NCBI GenBank assembly: GCA_964444385.1
Contig: CAYUHD010000037.1
Location: 1 to 14,394, forward strand
Origin: D2472 sp964444385
GTDB lineage: Bacteria; Pseudomonadota; Gammaproteobacteria; Magnimaribacterales; D2472
Length of the DNA stretch: 14,394 nucleotides
Direction of reading: 5' to 3'
Under the pieces are notes generated by a model. The model was given only the letters and a program-made list of their open reading frames with translations. It did no database searches and was not told the origin of the DNA. A program made the position numbers and the translations under genes. This document shows, piece by piece, positions 13,434 through 14,394 of this stretch (within the stretch, counting starts at the first letter, position 1; each line of letters opens with the position of its first letter).

Positions 13434-14394
13434 TAGCCAATATCCATGGAATCAATTTTTCTTATTTTAACTTCTGGTATTGGGTAGGTATTTGCGCCAA
13501 TCCATCTAAGGAGCATGGCGCCATTATTGCGACCTTCAGTAATAAGGTTATTTTTAAAGCTAATAGGTAAATGACTAACTATGATGGTTATTGTTTTATC
13601 ATCATTGATAATTGCTGATGACTCATTAATATGAATTGGATAGTGGCGATAATCAAGTGACTCCATCCAATAATTTTCTAATTGAAAATTCCAATATTCA
13701 CAGTCAGGGATATTGGTTTTGATTTCCATATATTCATTTTCATTGAAGTCATAATATCCATGAAGATAACAAATTTTTGGATCTCCTCCAGCTGCTTGAA
13801 AAAAATTTTGATCTCCCAAGGGCAGTGCATTTCTATGATTATTTTTAAATTCATGAACCCAATTTAAAAAGGTTTTTGCTGTCCCACTTACAAAAGCGAG
13901 AGATTGGTTAAGTTGAATATCAAGCTTAGCTGCAGTCAAAAGTTCGGGAGTTGCTTTTGAACTAGTAGTTTTAATATTAATATTTGCATGAGTTTGGCTA
14001 ATTCGATTTTTATAGGTTTGACGAACGATTAACATATTTGCATTCTTAGGTAGCGGTAAAAAATTTAGAGAATCTGTCTGCCCACCAAGATATAAGACAA
14101 AATCTCCTGAACTATCAATTTTCATATCTCTCATATCAATTTCTCCTAAAGAGATCATAGTTCCGTCTTTGCTATACCTATTTTCCTTTAATCCAAAACT
14201 TAAGTAATCTGACTCGCCAATATTTCCATAGATTTCATAAGATTGATTGCCATCTATATTTGCATTCAAATAAATATTATCTGGATTGTCTGCACCTATT
14301 TTTGCAGTTTCATGAGATAGATTGTAAAAAGAAGGCGTGGATGAGTTCGAATGCTCTAAATTCATTTCCAAAGATAGTCGCATTAACCTCAATA
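13433..14394 (-). CDS. DUF1214-like protein, N-terminus beyond the window
   Basis: The visible 319 or more residues run open to the window edge. The TTG near 14392 is not a trustworthy start, so the gene most likely continues to the right and is partial here. Recognisable pieces are IVRQTYKNR, about two fifths of the way along, a central PLGDQNFFQAAGGD stretch, a WNFQLENYWMESLDYRHYP region and a C-terminal GAMLLRWIGANTYPIPEV. These resemble DUF1214-type proteins that often sit beside SDR, sulfotransferase and oxygenase genes, but the family call is from memory of the pattern and is moderate. No catalytic motif is apparent. No signal peptide can be judged without the N-terminus. Its stop overlaps the sulfotransferase start by one base. 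Confidence 0.7.
   Translation of the reverse strand, partial: LRLMRLSLEMNLEHSNSSTPSFYNLSHETAKIGADNPDNIYLNANIDGNQSYEIYGNIGESDYLSFGLKENRYSKDGTMISLGEIDMRDMKIDSSGDFVLYLGGQTDSLNFLPLPKNANMLIVRQTYKNRISQTHANINIKTTSSKATPELLTAAKLDIQLNQSLAFVSGTAKTFLNWVHEFKNNHRNALPLGDQNFFQAAGGDPKICYLHGYYDFNENEYMEIKTNIPDCEYWNFQLENYWMESLDYRHYPIHINESSAIINDDKTITIIVSHLPISFKNNLITEGRNNGAMLLRWIGANTYPIPEVKIRKIDSMDIG

Noticed and set aside
14390..14392. TTG as start codon of the DUF1214-like gene
   Set aside because: The frame is open to the window edge, so this is just the first possible start codon seen. The real start is probably outside.
1..14394. CRISPR arrays, tRNA or rRNA genes, insertion sequences, phage or defence genes
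   Set aside because: No regularly spaced repeats, cloverleaf-like sequence, transposase motif or known defence-protein motif was found on either strand by reading.

Overview
The window is AT-rich (roughly one third G+C by eye), densely packed bacterial DNA with many short or overlapping gene junctions. The combination of c-di-GMP signalling proteins, a TonB-type periplasmic protein, a Rieske oxygenase, a sulfotransferase and SDR/amidohydrolase catabolic genes fits a Gram-negative, probably marine planktonic gammaproteobacterium with a streamlined genome (a SAR86-like lineage is my best guess). This placement is inferred from gene content and composition, not from any marker gene.

Left block (1-6889), signalling. 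A plus-strand operon encodes a small membrane protein, a PAS-EAL c-di-GMP phosphodiesterase, a diguanylate cyclase built as [degenerate H-box]-[HisKA-like H-box]-REC-GGDEF, and a single-domain DivK/CheY-like receiver. Facing it tail to tail, with overlapping stop codons, is a 992-aa membrane hybrid histidine kinase with two C-terminal receivers. A small exported TonB C-terminal-domain protein lies just upstream of the kinase. Together these look like a phosphorelay controlling c-di-GMP synthesis and breakdown from one locus. The most unusual piece is the cyclase: its histidine-containing dimerisation segment lacks a kinase ATPase domain and closely resembles that of the facing kinase.

Middle block (6890-9462). 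A plus-strand run encodes a two-CBS-domain protein, a MelB-like (GPH family) MFS cation symporter, a 56-residue rubredoxin and an exported thioredoxin-fold protein with a single active-site cysteine. A short spacer containing a self-complementary -10-like octamer separates it from the divergent TonB-like gene.

Right block (9528-14394), catabolic or biosynthetic cluster on the minus strand. In transcription order: a protein resembling the DUF1214 family (cut by the window edge), a sulfotransferase, an SDR oxidoreductase, a 145-bp spacer with a perfect 7-3-7 palindrome, an amidohydrolase-fold protein lacking most of the usual metal ligands, and a Rieske non-heme iron oxygenase that resembles the KshA/DAF-36 steroid-oxygenase type. 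The first two junctions are translationally coupled. The set suggests oxidative processing of a hydrophobic, possibly sterol- or terpenoid-like, substrate; the substrate itself cannot be read from the sequence.

No tRNA, rRNA, CRISPR array, insertion sequence or phage gene was seen, and no gene-free stretch exceeds 300 bases.
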